NCBI RefSeq assembly: GCF_030518215.1
Contig: NZ_JAULRT010000052.1
Coordinates: forward strand, 62,001 to 126,000
Origin: Gilvimarinus algae
GTDB lineage: Bacteria; Pseudomonadota; Gammaproteobacteria; Pseudomonadales; Cellvibrionaceae
DNA length: 64,000 nucleotides
Direction of reading: 5' to 3'
The position numbers and the translations under genes are program-made. Below the pieces are notes generated by a model. That model saw only the letters and a program-made list of their open reading frames with translations, had not been told where the DNA came from and made no database searches. Of this stretch, positions 21,811-33,213 are shown one piece after another (position 1 is the first letter of the stretch; each line of letters starts with the position of its first letter).

Positions 21811-23085
21811 TTATGCCGGGTAGTCGCGCTTGGTGTAGCCTGTGTAGAGCTGGCGTGGGCGCCCGATCTTGTAGGGCTTGCTGACCATTTCGTCCCAGTG
21901 GGCGTACCAGCCAACCGCGCGGCCGGTAGCGAAAATCACAGTGAACATCTCTGTGGGGATGCCCATGGCTTTCATAATGATGCCGGAGTAAAAGTCCACG
22001 TTGGGGTAGAGCTTTTTCTCGATAAAGTACTCGTCTTCCAGGGCGATTTTTTCCAGCTTTTTGGCAATGGCCAGCAGCGGGTCGTTTTCCAAACCGAGCT
22101 CTGACAGCACTTCATCGGCGGCTTGCTTCATGACCTTGGCGCGCGGGTCGAAGTTCTTGTAGACGCGGTGACCAAAACCCATCAGGCGGAAGGGGTCCGA
22201 CTTGTCTTTGGCCTTGGCGACATAGGTGTCAATGTTGTCGACGGAGCCAATTTCTTCGAGCATATTTAACACCGCTTCATTGGCACCGCCATGGGCTGGG
22301 CCCCAAAGGGTGGAGATGCCGGCGGCGATGGCTGCGAAGGGGTTGGTGCCCGAAGAGCCCGACAGGCGCACGGTGGAAGTAGAGGCGTTTTGCTCGTGAT
22401 CGGCGTGCAGAAGGAAAATGCGGTCCATGGCTTTGGCCAGTACCGGGCTGACCTTGTCGTCGACCGACTTGCCGAAGGTCATGTTCAGGTAGTTGGCGGC
22501 GTAGTCCAGCGCTGTGTTGGGCTCGACCGTGTCTTCGCCTTTCAGGTGCTTGTAGGTCATGGCCGCCAAGGTGGGCATCTGACCGATCAAGCGGTAGGCG
22601 GTCTTTTCACGATCTGCTTCTTTAGTAATATCGATCTCTTCGTGATAAACCGCGGCCAGTGCGGCCACTGCGCTGCACATAACCGCCATGGGGTGAGCGT
22701 CTTTGGCAAAGCTTTGAATCAGGTTGGCAACGGAGGGGGCAACGAAGGAGTTATCTTTTACGGCTTGGACAAACTGTTGTTTTTGTTCGGCGTTGGGCAG
22801 TTCGCCCTTCAGAAGCAGATAACAGGTTTCCAGGTAATCGGAGTGCTCTGCCAGCTGGTCAATAGGGTAGCCGCGGTGCAGCAAAACGCCCTTGCCACCG
22901 TCGATAAAGGTGATTTGAGACTCACATGAGGCGGTGGACATAAAGCCCGGATCGTAAGTAAAAAAACCGTTTTTGGTCAGGCTGGTGACATCAATAACGT
23001 TTGGACCTACGGCGCTTTCATAAATCGGCAGCTCTACCGACGTGTCCTGGCCGTCGACCGTTAAACGTGCTTTTTTGTCAGTCAT
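21811..23085 (-). CDS. gltA: citrate synthase (type II, hexameric)
   Basis: A 424-residue enzyme that condenses oxaloacetate and acetyl-CoA. The catalytic residues are visible: His in [12 protein letters not shown], His in [14 protein letters not shown] and Asp in YPNVDFYSG. The N-terminal beta domain ([13 protein letters not shown]....ELP) is typical of the NADH-regulated Gram-negative type. An AGGAG ribosome site precedes the ATG. It is divergent from the sdh-suc operon across a 778-base gap, the usual Pseudomonas layout. Confidence 0.98.
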   Translation of the reverse strand: MTDKKARLTVDGQDTSVELPIYESAVGPNVIDVTSLTKNGFFTYDPGFMSTASCESQITFIDGGKGVLLHRGYPIDQLAEHSDYLETCYLLLKGELPNAEQKQQFVQAVKDNSFVAPSVANLIQSFAKDAHPMAVMCSAVAALAAVYHEEIDITKEADREKTAYRLIGQMPTLAAMTYKHLKGEDTVEPNTALDYAANYLNMTFGKSVDDKVSPVLAKAMDRIFLLHADHEQNASTSTVRLSGSSGTNPFAAIAAGISTLWGPAHGGANEAVLNMLEEIGSVDNIDTYVAKAKDKSDPFRLMGFGHRVYKNFDPRAKVMKQAADEVLSELGLENDPLLAIAKKLEKIALEDEYFIEKKLYPNVDFYSGIIMKAMGIPTEMFTVIFATGRAVGWYAHWDEMVSKPYKIGRPRQLYTGYTKRDYPA

Positions 23086-23301
23086 TACGGACTCCTGTAG
23101 TTACTTGTCGAGCTCGGCGAGCGATTGGCCGAACTAAAAAATCAGTGACGCACAACCGAATGATTCCCGACCCGAGGGTAGCAGGAGGTTGGTCAGCACA
23201 CTTTAGTAAGGGTTGGGGGCGAGTTGGCGGCGCTTGGCCTGTCCGGTGACTCACTCACCACAGGTGTTGCTGCGGCTCTACAGAGCTCTTGCTGTTGGCC
23301 T

Positions 23302-23337
23302 GCCCGCCGATAAAAGGTCATTCGAGGGCCGGCGGGC
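23302..23337 (-). other. inverted repeat in the gltA leader region
   Basis: GCCCGCCG at 23302-23309 pairs with CGGCGGGC at 23330-23337. If gltA transcription starts near the candidate -10 at 23425-23430, this hairpin would lie in the leader of about 330 bases. No known riboswitch class was recognised. Confidence 0.35.
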
Positions 23338-23424
23338 GCTATTGTGGCTCCTGTTTATTACATCATTCAGGCAACACTTTCCGCGACAGTGGCGAGCGAC
23401 CCCACCTTGCCGTCAGGAGGCGGC

Positions 23425-23430
23425 ATTATA
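23425..23430 (-). promoter_or_regulatory. candidate -10 box for gltA
   Basis: The minus strand reads TATAAT here, but no good -35 lies at the right distance (ATGCCT at 17 bases). The distance to gltA is about 340 bases, so this is a weak assignment. Confidence 0.25.
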
Positions 23431-23677
23431 GATGAGATTCCACCGCGAGGCATAGCTTTGACATCCAATAGGCGATTTTTTGCGTAGATTTCGGTGCGCT
23501 AGGGGTTGCTTTGAACGGTCTGCGCTTGATCTTGGTGCGCGGCCGTCGTCCGAAGTGGGGCGCGAGCGTGAAAATGCACATTGCTGGCGCACTTGTAGGG
23601 TGCGAATTGCCGGTAAAATGGTGGGGAAGTGCTTGGAAAATCAGCAAAAAACCAAACTTGGGCGGCTGGGTTTTTAT

Positions 23678-23706
23678 TTGTGTTTCACCGGTCAAATCCC
23701 TATAAT
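23678..23706 (+). promoter_or_regulatory. candidate sigma-70 promoter of the sdh-suc operon
   Basis: TTGTGT and a perfect TATAAT are 17 bases apart. Transcription would begin near 23712, giving a leader of about 150 bases before sdhC. The remainder of the 23086-23863 gap holds no convincing gene. Confidence 0.5.
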
Positions 23707-23863
23707 ACGCCGCGACTTGCAGGATGCGACTGGGAAAGAATCCGCTGTGCACTTTTTTGGCGCGCCTGGCGCCTGTTTCGGCACTACGTTCTTCCCTCGC
23801 GGGTATCCCCCAGACGCTGATTCTTCAAACCGGCCCCTCCGGGCTCAAAGGTGATTAGCTACC

Positions 23864-24238
23864 GTGAACAAAAAAAGACCTGTCAATCTCGAGCTTTCAA
23901 CCATCAAGTTTCCGATAACCGCACTGGTTTCCATTACTCACCGGATTTCCGGCGTGTTTTTGTTTGCCGGGGTGGCGGTGTTGCTGTGGATGCTCGATTC
24001 CAGCCTGCGCTCCGAGGAAGGCTTTGCTGCCGTCCAGGATGCGCTGTCACATCCCGTTTGTAAATTCATCCTCTGGGCGGTGCTTGCCGGCCTGGCGTAT
24101 CACTCAGCCATGGGGGTGCGTCACCTGATCATGGACTGTGGTGTGGGTGAGAGCTACGAGGGCGGTCGCCTGGGTGCCAAGCTGGCGCTGGTGGCGGCGG
24201 TTGTATTGATTGTGTTGGCAGGAGTCTGGGTATGGTAA
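23864..24238 (+). CDS. sdhC: succinate dehydrogenase cytochrome b556 subunit
   Basis: A 124-residue membrane anchor of complex II. It has RPVNLELSTIKFP and SITHRISG near the first membrane helix, three hydrophobic segments, and the haem-ligand His in the second helix region (YHSAMGVRHLIMD). The start is GTG at 23864, supported by AAAGGTGA upstream and by the family N-terminus M-x-KKRPVNL. It overlaps sdhD by seven bases. Confidence 0.95.
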   Translation: MNKKRPVNLELSTIKFPITALVSITHRISGVFLFAGVAVLLWMLDSSLRSEEGFAAVQDALSHPVCKFILWAVLAGLAYHSAMGVRHLIMDCGVGESYEGGRLGAKLALVAAVVLIVLAGVWVW

Positions 24239-24600
24239 CAGCAATTACAAATTTGGGTCGCAGTGGTCTCTACGATTGGCTGATTCAGCGCCTCAGCGCT
24301 GTGGCCATGACCGCTTACGTGGTTTTTCTGGTCATTTATCTGGTGGCCAATCCCGAGCTGAGTTTCGAGCAGTGGCGGACGCTGTTTGATCAGTTGTGGA
24401 TGCGGGTGTTTAGCCTGATCACACTGATTTCTATTCTCGCGCACGCCTGGATCGGCCTCTGGGCTGTCCTGACCGACTACATTACTCCCATGACGCTCGG
24501 TGGCAAGGCCACCGCGGTTCGCGTGTTTGTCCAGGTTGTGCTGGGCATAGTGGCGATCACCTATGCCGTCTGGGGTTTCGAAATTCTCTGGGGGCTTTGA
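24232..24600 (+). CDS. sdhD: succinate dehydrogenase hydrophobic membrane anchor
   Basis: A 122-residue, three-helix subunit. It has GLYDWLIQRLSAVAM, HAWIGLWAVLTDYI (containing the His and Asp/Tyr that shape the quinone/haem site) and a C-terminal hydrophobic helix. It pairs with SdhC to bind haem b and ubiquinone. Its start overlaps the sdhC end and it ends three bases before sdhA, so the four genes are one operon. Confidence 0.94.
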   Translation: MVTAITNLGRSGLYDWLIQRLSAVAMTAYVVFLVIYLVANPELSFEQWRTLFDQLWMRVFSLITLISILAHAWIGLWAVLTDYITPMTLGGKATAVRVFVQVVLGIVAITYAVWGFEILWGL

Positions 24601-24603
24601 TTC

Positions 24604-26376
24604 ATGGCTAATATGCGTACGATTTCATTTGACGGTATCGTCATTGGCGGCGGCGGAGCCGGCATGCGCGCTGCGCTGCAGCTAGCGCAATCTGGCTACA
24701 AAACGGCTGTGATTACCAAGGTCTTTCCGACCCGCTCGCACACCGTGTCTGCCCAGGGCGGCATTACCTGTGCGATCGCCAGTGCGGATCCCCAGGACGA
24801 CTGGCGCTGGCACATGTATGACACGGTCAAAGGCTCCGATTATATCGGCGATCAGAGTGCTATTGAATACATGTGCTCTGTGGGGCCCGAGGCGGTGTTT
24901 GAGCTCGAGCACATGGGGCTGCCTTTCTCGCGTACCGACAACGGTCGCATCTATCAGCGCCCGTTTGGCGGCCAGTCGAAGGACTTCGGTCGAGGCGGTC
25001 AGGCCGCGCGTACCTGTGCGGCGGCTGACCGCACCGGTCACGCCTTGCTGCACACCCTTTATCAGCAAAATGTTCAGAACAACACCGTGTTTTTGAACGA
25101 GTGGTTTGCGGTTGATCTGGTAAAAAACCAGGACGGTGCCGTGGTTGGTGTTATCGCCATTAACATTGAAGACGGCGAAGTGGTCTTCGTTAAATCCAAG
25201 GCGACCGTCTTCGCCACAGGTGGCGCCGGGCGCATTTACGCCTCGACCACCAATGCCCATATCAATACCGGTGACGGTATCGGCATGGCGCTTCGCGCTG
25301 GCTTTCCGGTGCAAGACATTGAAATGTGGCAGTTCCACCCCACCGGTATTTATGGTGCCGGCACTCTAGTGACTGAAGGTTGTCGCGGTGAGGGCGGCTA
25401 CCTGATCAATAAAGACGGCGAGCGCTTCATGGAGCGCTATGCGCCCAACGCCAAAGATCTGGCGGGCCGCGACGTGGTGGCGCGCTCAATGGTGCTCGAA
25501 ATTCTAGAAGGACGCGGCTGCGGTGAAAACGGCGATCACGTTTACCTCAAGCTCGATCATTTGGGCGAGGAAACCCTGAACGCCAAGTTGCCGGGTATTT
25601 TGGAGCTGTCGCGCACCTTTGCCCACGCCGACCCGGTCAAGGAACCTATCCCGGTTGTGCCGACTTGTCACTATATGATGGGCGGAATCCCCACCAATAT
25701 CAGCGGCCAGGCTCTGACTCAGGACGCCGACGGCAACGATCAGATCATTCCGGGTTTCTATGCCTGTGGTGAGGCGGCGTGCGTATCCGTGCACGGCGCC
25801 AACCGTCTTGGCGGTAATTCGCTGTTGGATCTGGTGGTGTTCGGCCGCGCTGCCGGCCTGTACATCGAAAAGAGCCTGCGTGAGGGCATTGATCTGCGTG
25901 AGCCGAGCGAGTCCGATATCGAAGCGGCGATGGCGCGCCTGGATCGTCTCAATAACTCTCAGGGCGGTGAGTCCACGCCGGCGTTGCGCACCGAGCTGCA
26001 GAATGTCATGCAGAATCACTTTGGTGTGTTCCGCAAAGGCGAATTTATGGAAGAGGGCATCAAGAAGCTGGCCGACCTGCGTGAGCGCATTGCCAATGTG
26101 ACTCTGGCGGATAAAAGCAACGCCTTTAACACCGCACGGATCGAGGCGCTGGAGCTGCAAAACTTGCTGGAAGTGGCCGAAGCCACCGCCATCGCGGCCG
26201 AGGAGCGCAAGGAATCTCGCGGCGCGCACGCCCGCGAGGATTTCCAGGAGCGTGACGACGAGAACTGGCTGTGTCACTCCATGTTTTTCCCGGCTGACAA
26301 GCGCGTGGGCAAGCGCAGCGTGAATTTTGCGCCTAAGTCCATGGACGCCTTCGAGCCCAAGGCTCGCACTTACTAA
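24604..26376 (+). CDS. sdhA: succinate dehydrogenase flavoprotein subunit
   Basis: A 590-residue subunit with covalently bound FAD that oxidises succinate to fumarate. It shows [12 protein letters not shown] near 16-27, the flavinylation His in [13 protein letters not shown], the catalytic HPTG (in [13 protein letters not shown]), and the active-site Arg region near VARSM and [18 protein letters not shown]. The length is the family norm. Confidence 0.98.
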   Translation: MANMRTISFDGIVIGGGGAGMRAALQLAQSGYKTAVITKVFPTRSHTVSAQGGITCAIASADPQDDWRWHMYDTVKGSDYIGDQSAIEYMCSVGPEAVFELEHMGLPFSRTDNGRIYQRPFGGQSKDFGRGGQAARTCAAADRTGHALLHTLYQQNVQNNTVFLNEWFAVDLVKNQDGAVVGVIAINIEDGEVVFVKSKATVFATGGAGRIYASTTNAHINTGDGIGMALRAGFPVQDIEMWQFHPTGIYGAGTLVTEGCRGEGGYLINKDGERFMERYAPNAKDLAGRDVVARSMVLEILEGRGCGENGDHVYLKLDHLGEETLNAKLPGILELSRTFAHADPVKEPIPVVPTCHYMMGGIPTNISGQALTQDADGNDQIIPGFYACGEAACVSVHGANRLGGNSLLDLVVFGRAAGLYIEKSLREGIDLREPSESDIEAAMARLDRLNNSQGGESTPALRTELQNVMQNHFGVFRKGEFMEEGIKKLADLRERIANVTLADKSNAFNTARIEALELQNLLEVAEATAIAAEERKESRGAHAREDFQERDDENWLCHSMFFPADKRVGKRSVNFAPKSMDAFEPKARTY

Positions 26377-26391
26377 CGGGGTGGGTAGATT

Positions 26392-27096
26392 ATGTTGAAA
26401 GTTGAAGTGTATCGCTATAACCCGGAGTCCGACTCCGCGCCCTACATGAAGACCTACGAGTTCGACGCTCAGGGTAAAGACTTGATGGTGCTGGATGTCA
26501 TGGAGCAGCTCAAGGCGCAGGATCCGAGCCTGACCTATCGGCGCTCTTGCCGCGAAGGCGTTTGCGGCTCAGACGGCGTGAATATCAATGGTAAGAACGG
26601 CCTGGCCTGTATTACGCCCTTATCCGAATGCGTCAAGGGTAACAAGCTGGTGTTGAGACCCTTGCCGGGTCTGCCTGTGATTCGCGATCTGGTTGTGGAT
26701 ATGTCGCAATTCTACGAGCAATACAAGAAAATTGAGCCCTATTTGCAAAACGACAGTCCCGCACCGGCCATTGAGCGGTTACAATCCCCAGAGGACCGCG
26801 CCAAGCTCGACGGCCTCTATGAGTGTATACTTTGCGCCTGTTGTTCGACCAGTTGCCCGTCTTTCTGGTGGAATCCGGATAAATTTATCGGTCCGGCGGG
26901 TCTGCTGCAGGCCTATCGGTTTTTGGTGGACAGCCGTGACGAGGCCACCGAGGCGCGCTTGTCCAAGCTGGATGACCCCTTCAGCGTATTCCGCTGTCAC
27001 GGCATCCAAAACTGTGTGGCGGTGTGCCCCAAGGGTTTGAACCCGACCCGGGCCATCGGTCACATCCGGTCGATGTTGCTGCGCAGCGCAACCTAG
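26392..27096 (+). CDS. sdhB: succinate dehydrogenase iron-sulfur subunit
   Basis: A 234-residue subunit carrying three Fe-S clusters that pass electrons from FAD to quinone. The [2Fe-2S] motif is SCREGVCGSD....GLAC. The [4Fe-4S] motif is CILCACCSTSCPS, and the [3Fe-4S] ligands are in CHGIQNCVAVCPKGLNP. It is the last sdh gene; sucA follows after 240 bases that contain a large hairpin. Confidence 0.98.
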   Translation: MLKVEVYRYNPESDSAPYMKTYEFDAQGKDLMVLDVMEQLKAQDPSLTYRRSCREGVCGSDGVNINGKNGLACITPLSECVKGNKLVLRPLPGLPVIRDLVVDMSQFYEQYKKIEPYLQNDSPAPAIERLQSPEDRAKLDGLYECILCACCSTSCPSFWWNPDKFIGPAGLLQAYRFLVDSRDEATEARLSKLDDPFSVFRCHGIQNCVAVCPKGLNPTRAIGHIRSMLLRSAT

Positions 27097-27124
27097 CCGG
27101 ATACTTTATGCGCAACGAGTAACA

Positions 27125-27166
27125 CAAATGCGCTGCCTGGGGGCTTAGCCGCCTGCAGCGCATTTG
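27125..27166 (+). other. large intercistronic hairpin between sdhB and sucA
   Basis: CAAATGCGCTGC at 27125-27136 is the exact reverse complement of GCAGCGCATTTG at 27155-27166. The 18-base loop contains a smaller GGC-TTA-GCC stem. It lacks a following T run, so it looks more like an mRNA stability or processing element than an intrinsic terminator. Confidence 0.55.
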
Positions 27167-27336
27167 CGTATGTGCCAGACTCTGAATTGGCACACTAAGC
27201 GGCGCCTCCGGCCACAAGCTGGACGCGTTATTGGAAGCTAACTGCTAGTCATAGCAGGGGAGCCCAGGTTATCGCCCGGGCAGGTCCGCAAGTGAAGAGT
27301 CGCCTGCGGGTGAATCCCCAAAAATAGGTGGGTGGA

Positions 27337-30168
27337 ATGCAAGACAGCCTTATGGAGCAGCTTTGGAGTACGTCCCATATTTCCGGTGGGAATGCTTCAT
27401 ATGTGGAAGATCTCTACGACATTTATTTACACGATCCCAATGGCGTGCCCGAGCAGTGGCGCGACTACTTCGACCAATTGCCCCGCATTGAAGGGGTCGT
27501 TTCCCAGGATACACCGCACTCGGTCATTCGCGAGCAATTCGCCCAGCTCGCCAAAACCCGTTCCAGTGCAGCCTCGCCGACCCTGGCCTCGTCCATTTCT
27601 CTCGAGCACGAGCGTAAACAGGTTAAGGTACTGCAGCTGATCAGCTCCTACCGCTTTCGGGGGCATCAAAAGGCGCAGCTTGACCCTCTGGGTCTGATGC
27701 AGCGCGAGCATGTGCCGGATCTTGACCTTGCCTACCACGGCCTGACCTCGGCGGATATGGACACAGTCTTCCAGACAGGTCCGCTGTTTATCGGCCGCGA
27801 GGAAGCCCCGCTCAAAGATATTATCGCCGCTCTGGAGCAGACCTACTGTGGTCATGTGGGCCCAGAGATCATGCACATTACCAATCTCGCAGAAAAGCAG
27901 TGGTTGCAGCAGCGTCTTGAGAGTGTTCGCTCCAAGCCGACCTTTAGCGCCGAGCAGCGTCTTGCCGTGCTCGAGCGATTGACCGCTGCCGAGGGGCTGG
28001 AGCGCCACCTGGACAGCAAATACCCGGGTACCAAGCGTTTTGGTTTGGAAGGCGGTGAAAGTTTTATTCCTCTGGTGGACGCGCTGGTCAAACGCGCGGG
28101 CTCCTATGGTGCCAAAGAAATCGTACTGGGGATGGCGCACCGCGGTCGACTCAATACCCTCGTGAACGTTTTCGGTAAAAGCCCGGCCGAGCTGTTCGGT
28201 GAGTTTGAAGGCAAGCGGCTTGTCGATACCTCCGGTGACGTGAAGTATCACCAGGGCTTCTCATCCAACGTCATGACCCCCGGTGGTGAGATTCACATGG
28301 CCATGGCGTTTAACCCGTCGCACCTGGAGATTGTCTCTCCGGTGGTAGAAGGCTCAGTGCGTGCGCGTCAGGATCGTCGCGACGACGCTGTGGGTCACAA
28401 AGTGGTGCCGATTGTCGTGCACGGGGATGCCGCTTTCGCCGGTCAGGGCGTGGTCATGGAAACCTTCCAGATGTCCCAGACCCGCGCCTATCGCACCGGC
28501 GGCACCTTGCATCTGGTGATCAACAACCAGGTGGGCTTTACCACGAGCTTCCGCGAAGACGCCCGCTCGACCGAGTATTGCACTGACGTCGCGAAGATGA
28601 TTGAGGCCCCGATCCTCCACGTGAATGCCGATGATCCGGATGCCGTCCTGTTCGTTGCCCAGTTGGCGATGGACTACCGCCATGAATTCAGAAAAGACGT
28701 GGTGATCGATCTTGTCTGTTATCGTCGGCGCGGACATAACGAGGCCGATGACCCCTCATCGACCCAACCCTTGATGTACCAGGCTATTCGCAAGCAAAAG
28801 TCAGTGCGTACCCTCTACTCCGATTTGCTCGTGAGTGCCGGTCTGCTGACAGGCGAAGAATCAGACAAAATGATGGACGACTATCGCGCGGCCCTCGATC
28901 GCGGTGAGAGCGTGGCCAGCGGTCTGGTCACTGAGCCGGATAAGTCGTTGTTCGTGGACTGGTCGCCCTATATCGGCCACGACTGGCAGACGCCTGCCGA
29001 GACGGGTTTTGACCTCAAAGCGCTGCAGGCTGTGGCTCACAAAATGTGTGATGTTCCCGACGGTATCGTTTTGCAGCGTCAGGTCTCTAAAATTTACGAA
29101 GATCGTCGCAAGATGGCCGGCGGTGCTTTGCCGATTAACTGGGGTTTCGCCGAAACTCTGGCTTACGCCACCTTGCTGGAGCAGGGCTTTCAGGTGCGCA
29201 TGACTGGTCAGGATGTGGGGCGGGGTACTTTCTCTCACCGCCACGCGGTCTTGCACAGCCAAAAAGACGGTAAGCGCTACACGCCGCTGGCCAACATGAA
29301 AGAGGACCAGCCGGCGTTCGATCTGTACGACTCCTATCTCTCGGAAGAGGCGGTACTGGCCTTCGAATACGGCTATGCCACCACCACGCCCAACGCGCTG
29401 GTGATCTGGGAAGCACAGTTCGGCGACTTCGCCAATGGCGCCCAGGTGGTGATCGACCAGTTTATCACCAGTGGCGAGCACAAATGGGGCCGTCTTTGCG
29501 GACTGACCATGCTCTTGCCTCACGGTTATGAAGGGCAGGGACCGGAGCACTCTTCGGCGCGCCTCGAGCGCTTTATGCAGCTGTGTGCGGAGCACAACAT
29601 CCAGGTGTGCATCCCCACCACGCCGGCGCAGGTGTTCCATATGCTGCGCCGCCAGGCGATCCGGCCCATGCGCCGTCCGCTGGTAGTGATGAGTCCCAAG
29701 TGGATTCTGCGTCACCCGCTGGCGACTTCCAGCCTGGAGGATCTGGCACACGGCAGCTTCCAGAATGTGATCGGCGAGCAGGATCTGGACCCGTCCAAGG
29801 TCAAGCGAGCGGTGCTCTGCTCCGGCAAGGTGTACTACCATCTGCTGGAAGAGCGTAACAAGCGCGAACAGGATGATGTGGCTCTGATTCGCCTCGAGCA
29901 GCTCTACCCCTTCCCGGAGGAGGAGCTCAAGGCCGCGCTCGCGCCCTACGCGAATGTCAAAGACATTATGTGGTGTCAGGAAGAGCCCATGAATCAGGGC
30001 GCCTGGTACGCCAGCCAGCATCACATGCGCAGAGTGGTCTACGACCTGAACCCCAACCTGTATCTGGGCTATGTGGGGCGTGACCCCTCGGCAGCGCCTG
30101 CCGCTGGCTACGCCTCGGTGCACCTTGAAGAACAGAAGCGCTTTGTTAACGAAGCGTTGAGTGTATAA
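27337..30168 (+). CDS. sucA: 2-oxoglutarate dehydrogenase E1 component
   Basis: A 943-residue thiamine-diphosphate enzyme that decarboxylates 2-oxoglutarate and passes succinyl to SucB. It has the N-terminal SucB-binding helix region (MEQLWSTSHISGGNASYVEDLYD), ISSYRFRGHQKAQLDPL, MAHRGRLNTL, the ThDP-binding GDAAFAGQG....NNQVGFTT, and C-terminal CSGKVYY and EEPMNQGAW. A GTG at 27328 is also open, but the ATG at 27337 has AGGTGGGTGGA directly upstream and the family N-terminus. Confidence 0.97.
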   Translation: MQDSLMEQLWSTSHISGGNASYVEDLYDIYLHDPNGVPEQWRDYFDQLPRIEGVVSQDTPHSVIREQFAQLAKTRSSAASPTLASSISLEHERKQVKVLQLISSYRFRGHQKAQLDPLGLMQREHVPDLDLAYHGLTSADMDTVFQTGPLFIGREEAPLKDIIAALEQTYCGHVGPEIMHITNLAEKQWLQQRLESVRSKPTFSAEQRLAVLERLTAAEGLERHLDSKYPGTKRFGLEGGESFIPLVDALVKRAGSYGAKEIVLGMAHRGRLNTLVNVFGKSPAELFGEFEGKRLVDTSGDVKYHQGFSSNVMTPGGEIHMAMAFNPSHLEIVSPVVEGSVRARQDRRDDAVGHKVVPIVVHGDAAFAGQGVVMETFQMSQTRAYRTGGTLHLVINNQVGFTTSFREDARSTEYCTDVAKMIEAPILHVNADDPDAVLFVAQLAMDYRHEFRKDVVIDLVCYRRRGHNEADDPSSTQPLMYQAIRKQKSVRTLYSDLLVSAGLLTGEESDKMMDDYRAALDRGESVASGLVTEPDKSLFVDWSPYIGHDWQTPAETGFDLKALQAVAHKMCDVPDGIVLQRQVSKIYEDRRKMAGGALPINWGFAETLAYATLLEQGFQVRMTGQDVGRGTFSHRHAVLHSQKDGKRYTPLANMKEDQPAFDLYDSYLSEEAVLAFEYGYATTTPNALVIWEAQFGDFANGAQVVIDQFITSGEHKWGRLCGLTMLLPHGYEGQGPEHSSARLERFMQLCAEHNIQVCIPTTPAQVFHMLRRQAIRPMRRPLVVMSPKWILRHPLATSSLEDLAHGSFQNVIGEQDLDPSKVKRAVLCSGKVYYHLLEERNKREQDDVALIRLEQLYPFPEEELKAALAPYANVKDIMWCQEEPMNQGAWYASQHHMRRVVYDLNPNLYLGYVGRDPSAAPAAGYASVHLEEQKRFVNEALSV

Positions 30169-30215
30169 GCACGTAACTCGCAAAAGAGAACGCTAGCGAC
30201 AGCTAAGGAAACGTA

Positions 30216-31463
30216 ATGAGCACTGATATCAAAGCCCCTACATTCCCCGAGTCCGTGCAGGACGGGACCGTTGCCACCTGGCATAAGCAGCCGGGAGAAG
30301 CTTGTTCACGGGATGAGCTGATTGTGGACATTGAAACCGACAAGGTGGTACTGGAAGTGGTAGCGCCTGCCGACGGCACCTTGAGCGAGATCATCAAGGG
30401 CGAAGGCGACACGGTATTGTCCAACGAAGTGATTGCCAAGTTTGAAGAGGGCGCTGCCGGCTCTGCCAAGTCAGACAGCAAGCCCGCGGCAGACGAGGGC
30501 AAAGCAGAAGACAAGAGTGCCGAGACTAAGTCCGAGGACAGCGGCGAGTCCTCGGATAAGCTGTTGAGCCCGGCCGCGCGTAAAATGGCCGATGAGAACA
30601 ACATTGACCCCGCCTCGGTTGCCGGTACCGGTAAAGATGGTCGGGTCACCAAAGAAGACGTTCTCAACCATCTGAAATCCAGCGAGAGCAAGCCCGCCGA
30701 CAAGCCGGCCCAGTCGAGCAGTCAGGCCGCCGCAGCACCGGCGCCAATGGCCGCGGGTGAACGCGTCGAGAAGCGCGTGCCCATGACTCGTTTGCGCAAG
30801 CGCATTGCCGAGCGTCTGCTGGAGGCCACCAGCACCACTGCCATGCTAACGACATTTAATGAAGTTAACATGGGCCCGGTGATGGAGCTGCGTAAGCAGT
30901 ACAAAGATCAGTTCGAGAAAGTGCACAACGGCACCCGTTTGGGCTTTATGGGCTTTTTTGTCAAAGCGGCTACCGAGGCGCTAAAACGCTTCCCGGCGGT
31001 TAACGCTTCTCTCGATGGCGACGATGTGGTCTATCACGGCTACCAGGACATCGGCGTTGCGGTATCGACCGATAAAGGTCTGGTGGTGCCCGTGCTGCGC
31101 AACAGCGAGAAAATGAGCATTGCCGAAGTGGAGTCCACCATTCGCGACTTCGGTCTTCGTGCTCGCGACGGCAAGCTGTCCATCGATGAGATGACTGGCG
31201 GTACCTTCACCATCACCAATGGTGGGGTGTTTGGCTCGCTGCTGTCCACGCCGATTCTTAACCTGCCGCAGACAGCCATTTTGGGCATGCACAAGATTCA
31301 GGAGCGCCCCATGGCCGTCAATGGCAAAGTGGAAATCCAGCCGATGATGTACCTGGCCCTGTCCTACGATCACCGTCTGATCGACGGCAAGGAGGCGGTA
31401 CAGTTTCTCGTGGCAATTAAAGAGCTGCTGGAAGATCCTGCGCGTATCCTGCTGGAGATCTAA
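30216..31463 (+). CDS. sucB: dihydrolipoyllysine-residue succinyltransferase (E2)
   Basis: A 415-residue core of the 2-oxoglutarate dehydrogenase complex. It has a single lipoyl domain (1-77) with lipoylated Lys43 in [12 protein letters not shown], and a Glu/Lys/Ser-rich hinge. The E3/E1-binding domain (about 115-150) starts [14 protein letters not shown]. After a second Ala-rich hinge comes the catalytic domain (about 185-415), with [16 protein letters not shown] holding the active-site His and Asp. It lies 47 bases after sucA. Confidence 0.97.
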   Translation: MSTDIKAPTFPESVQDGTVATWHKQPGEACSRDELIVDIETDKVVLEVVAPADGTLSEIIKGEGDTVLSNEVIAKFEEGAAGSAKSDSKPAADEGKAEDKSAETKSEDSGESSDKLLSPAARKMADENNIDPASVAGTGKDGRVTKEDVLNHLKSSESKPADKPAQSSSQAAAAPAPMAAGERVEKRVPMTRLRKRIAERLLEATSTTAMLTTFNEVNMGPVMELRKQYKDQFEKVHNGTRLGFMGFFVKAATEALKRFPAVNASLDGDDVVYHGYQDIGVAVSTDKGLVVPVLRNSEKMSIAEVESTIRDFGLRARDGKLSIDEMTGGTFTITNGGVFGSLLSTPILNLPQTAILGMHKIQERPMAVNGKVEIQPMMYLALSYDHRLIDGKEAVQFLVAIKELLEDPARILLEI

Positions 31464-31534
31464 GCGGCTTGCCAGCCCGGGGGGCTTACCGGCCGCCCGG
31501 AAAATTGATTTGCCGGAACACCAGAGCCGGCTAG

Positions 31535-33013
<1,479 letters not shown>

Positions 33014-33213
33014 TTATTCCAAAAATGATGAAGCGCAAAGACGCCGGCAGCCTGAGCTGCACGGCCTCTTTGTGACTGTCGGGTTTTGAGCCACAGTGCC
33101 TGGCGGTCGGGAAGAAATCAGGGGTGGGTCCTGGTGAGCGCGCAGAATAAGCGGTACGTCGCGCCGGCCTGCTGTCGTTTTTTTAAATCACGTTAACAAA
33201 ACGGAAAAGCATC

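Noticed and set aside
28861-30183. 440-codon open frame antisense to sucA
   Set aside because: It lies wholly opposite a certain gene (sucA), shows no domain and has no ribosome site.
33014-33213. Possible regulatory RNA between lpdA and sucC
   Set aside because: No stable long stem, promoter or terminator was convincing in this 200-base gap.
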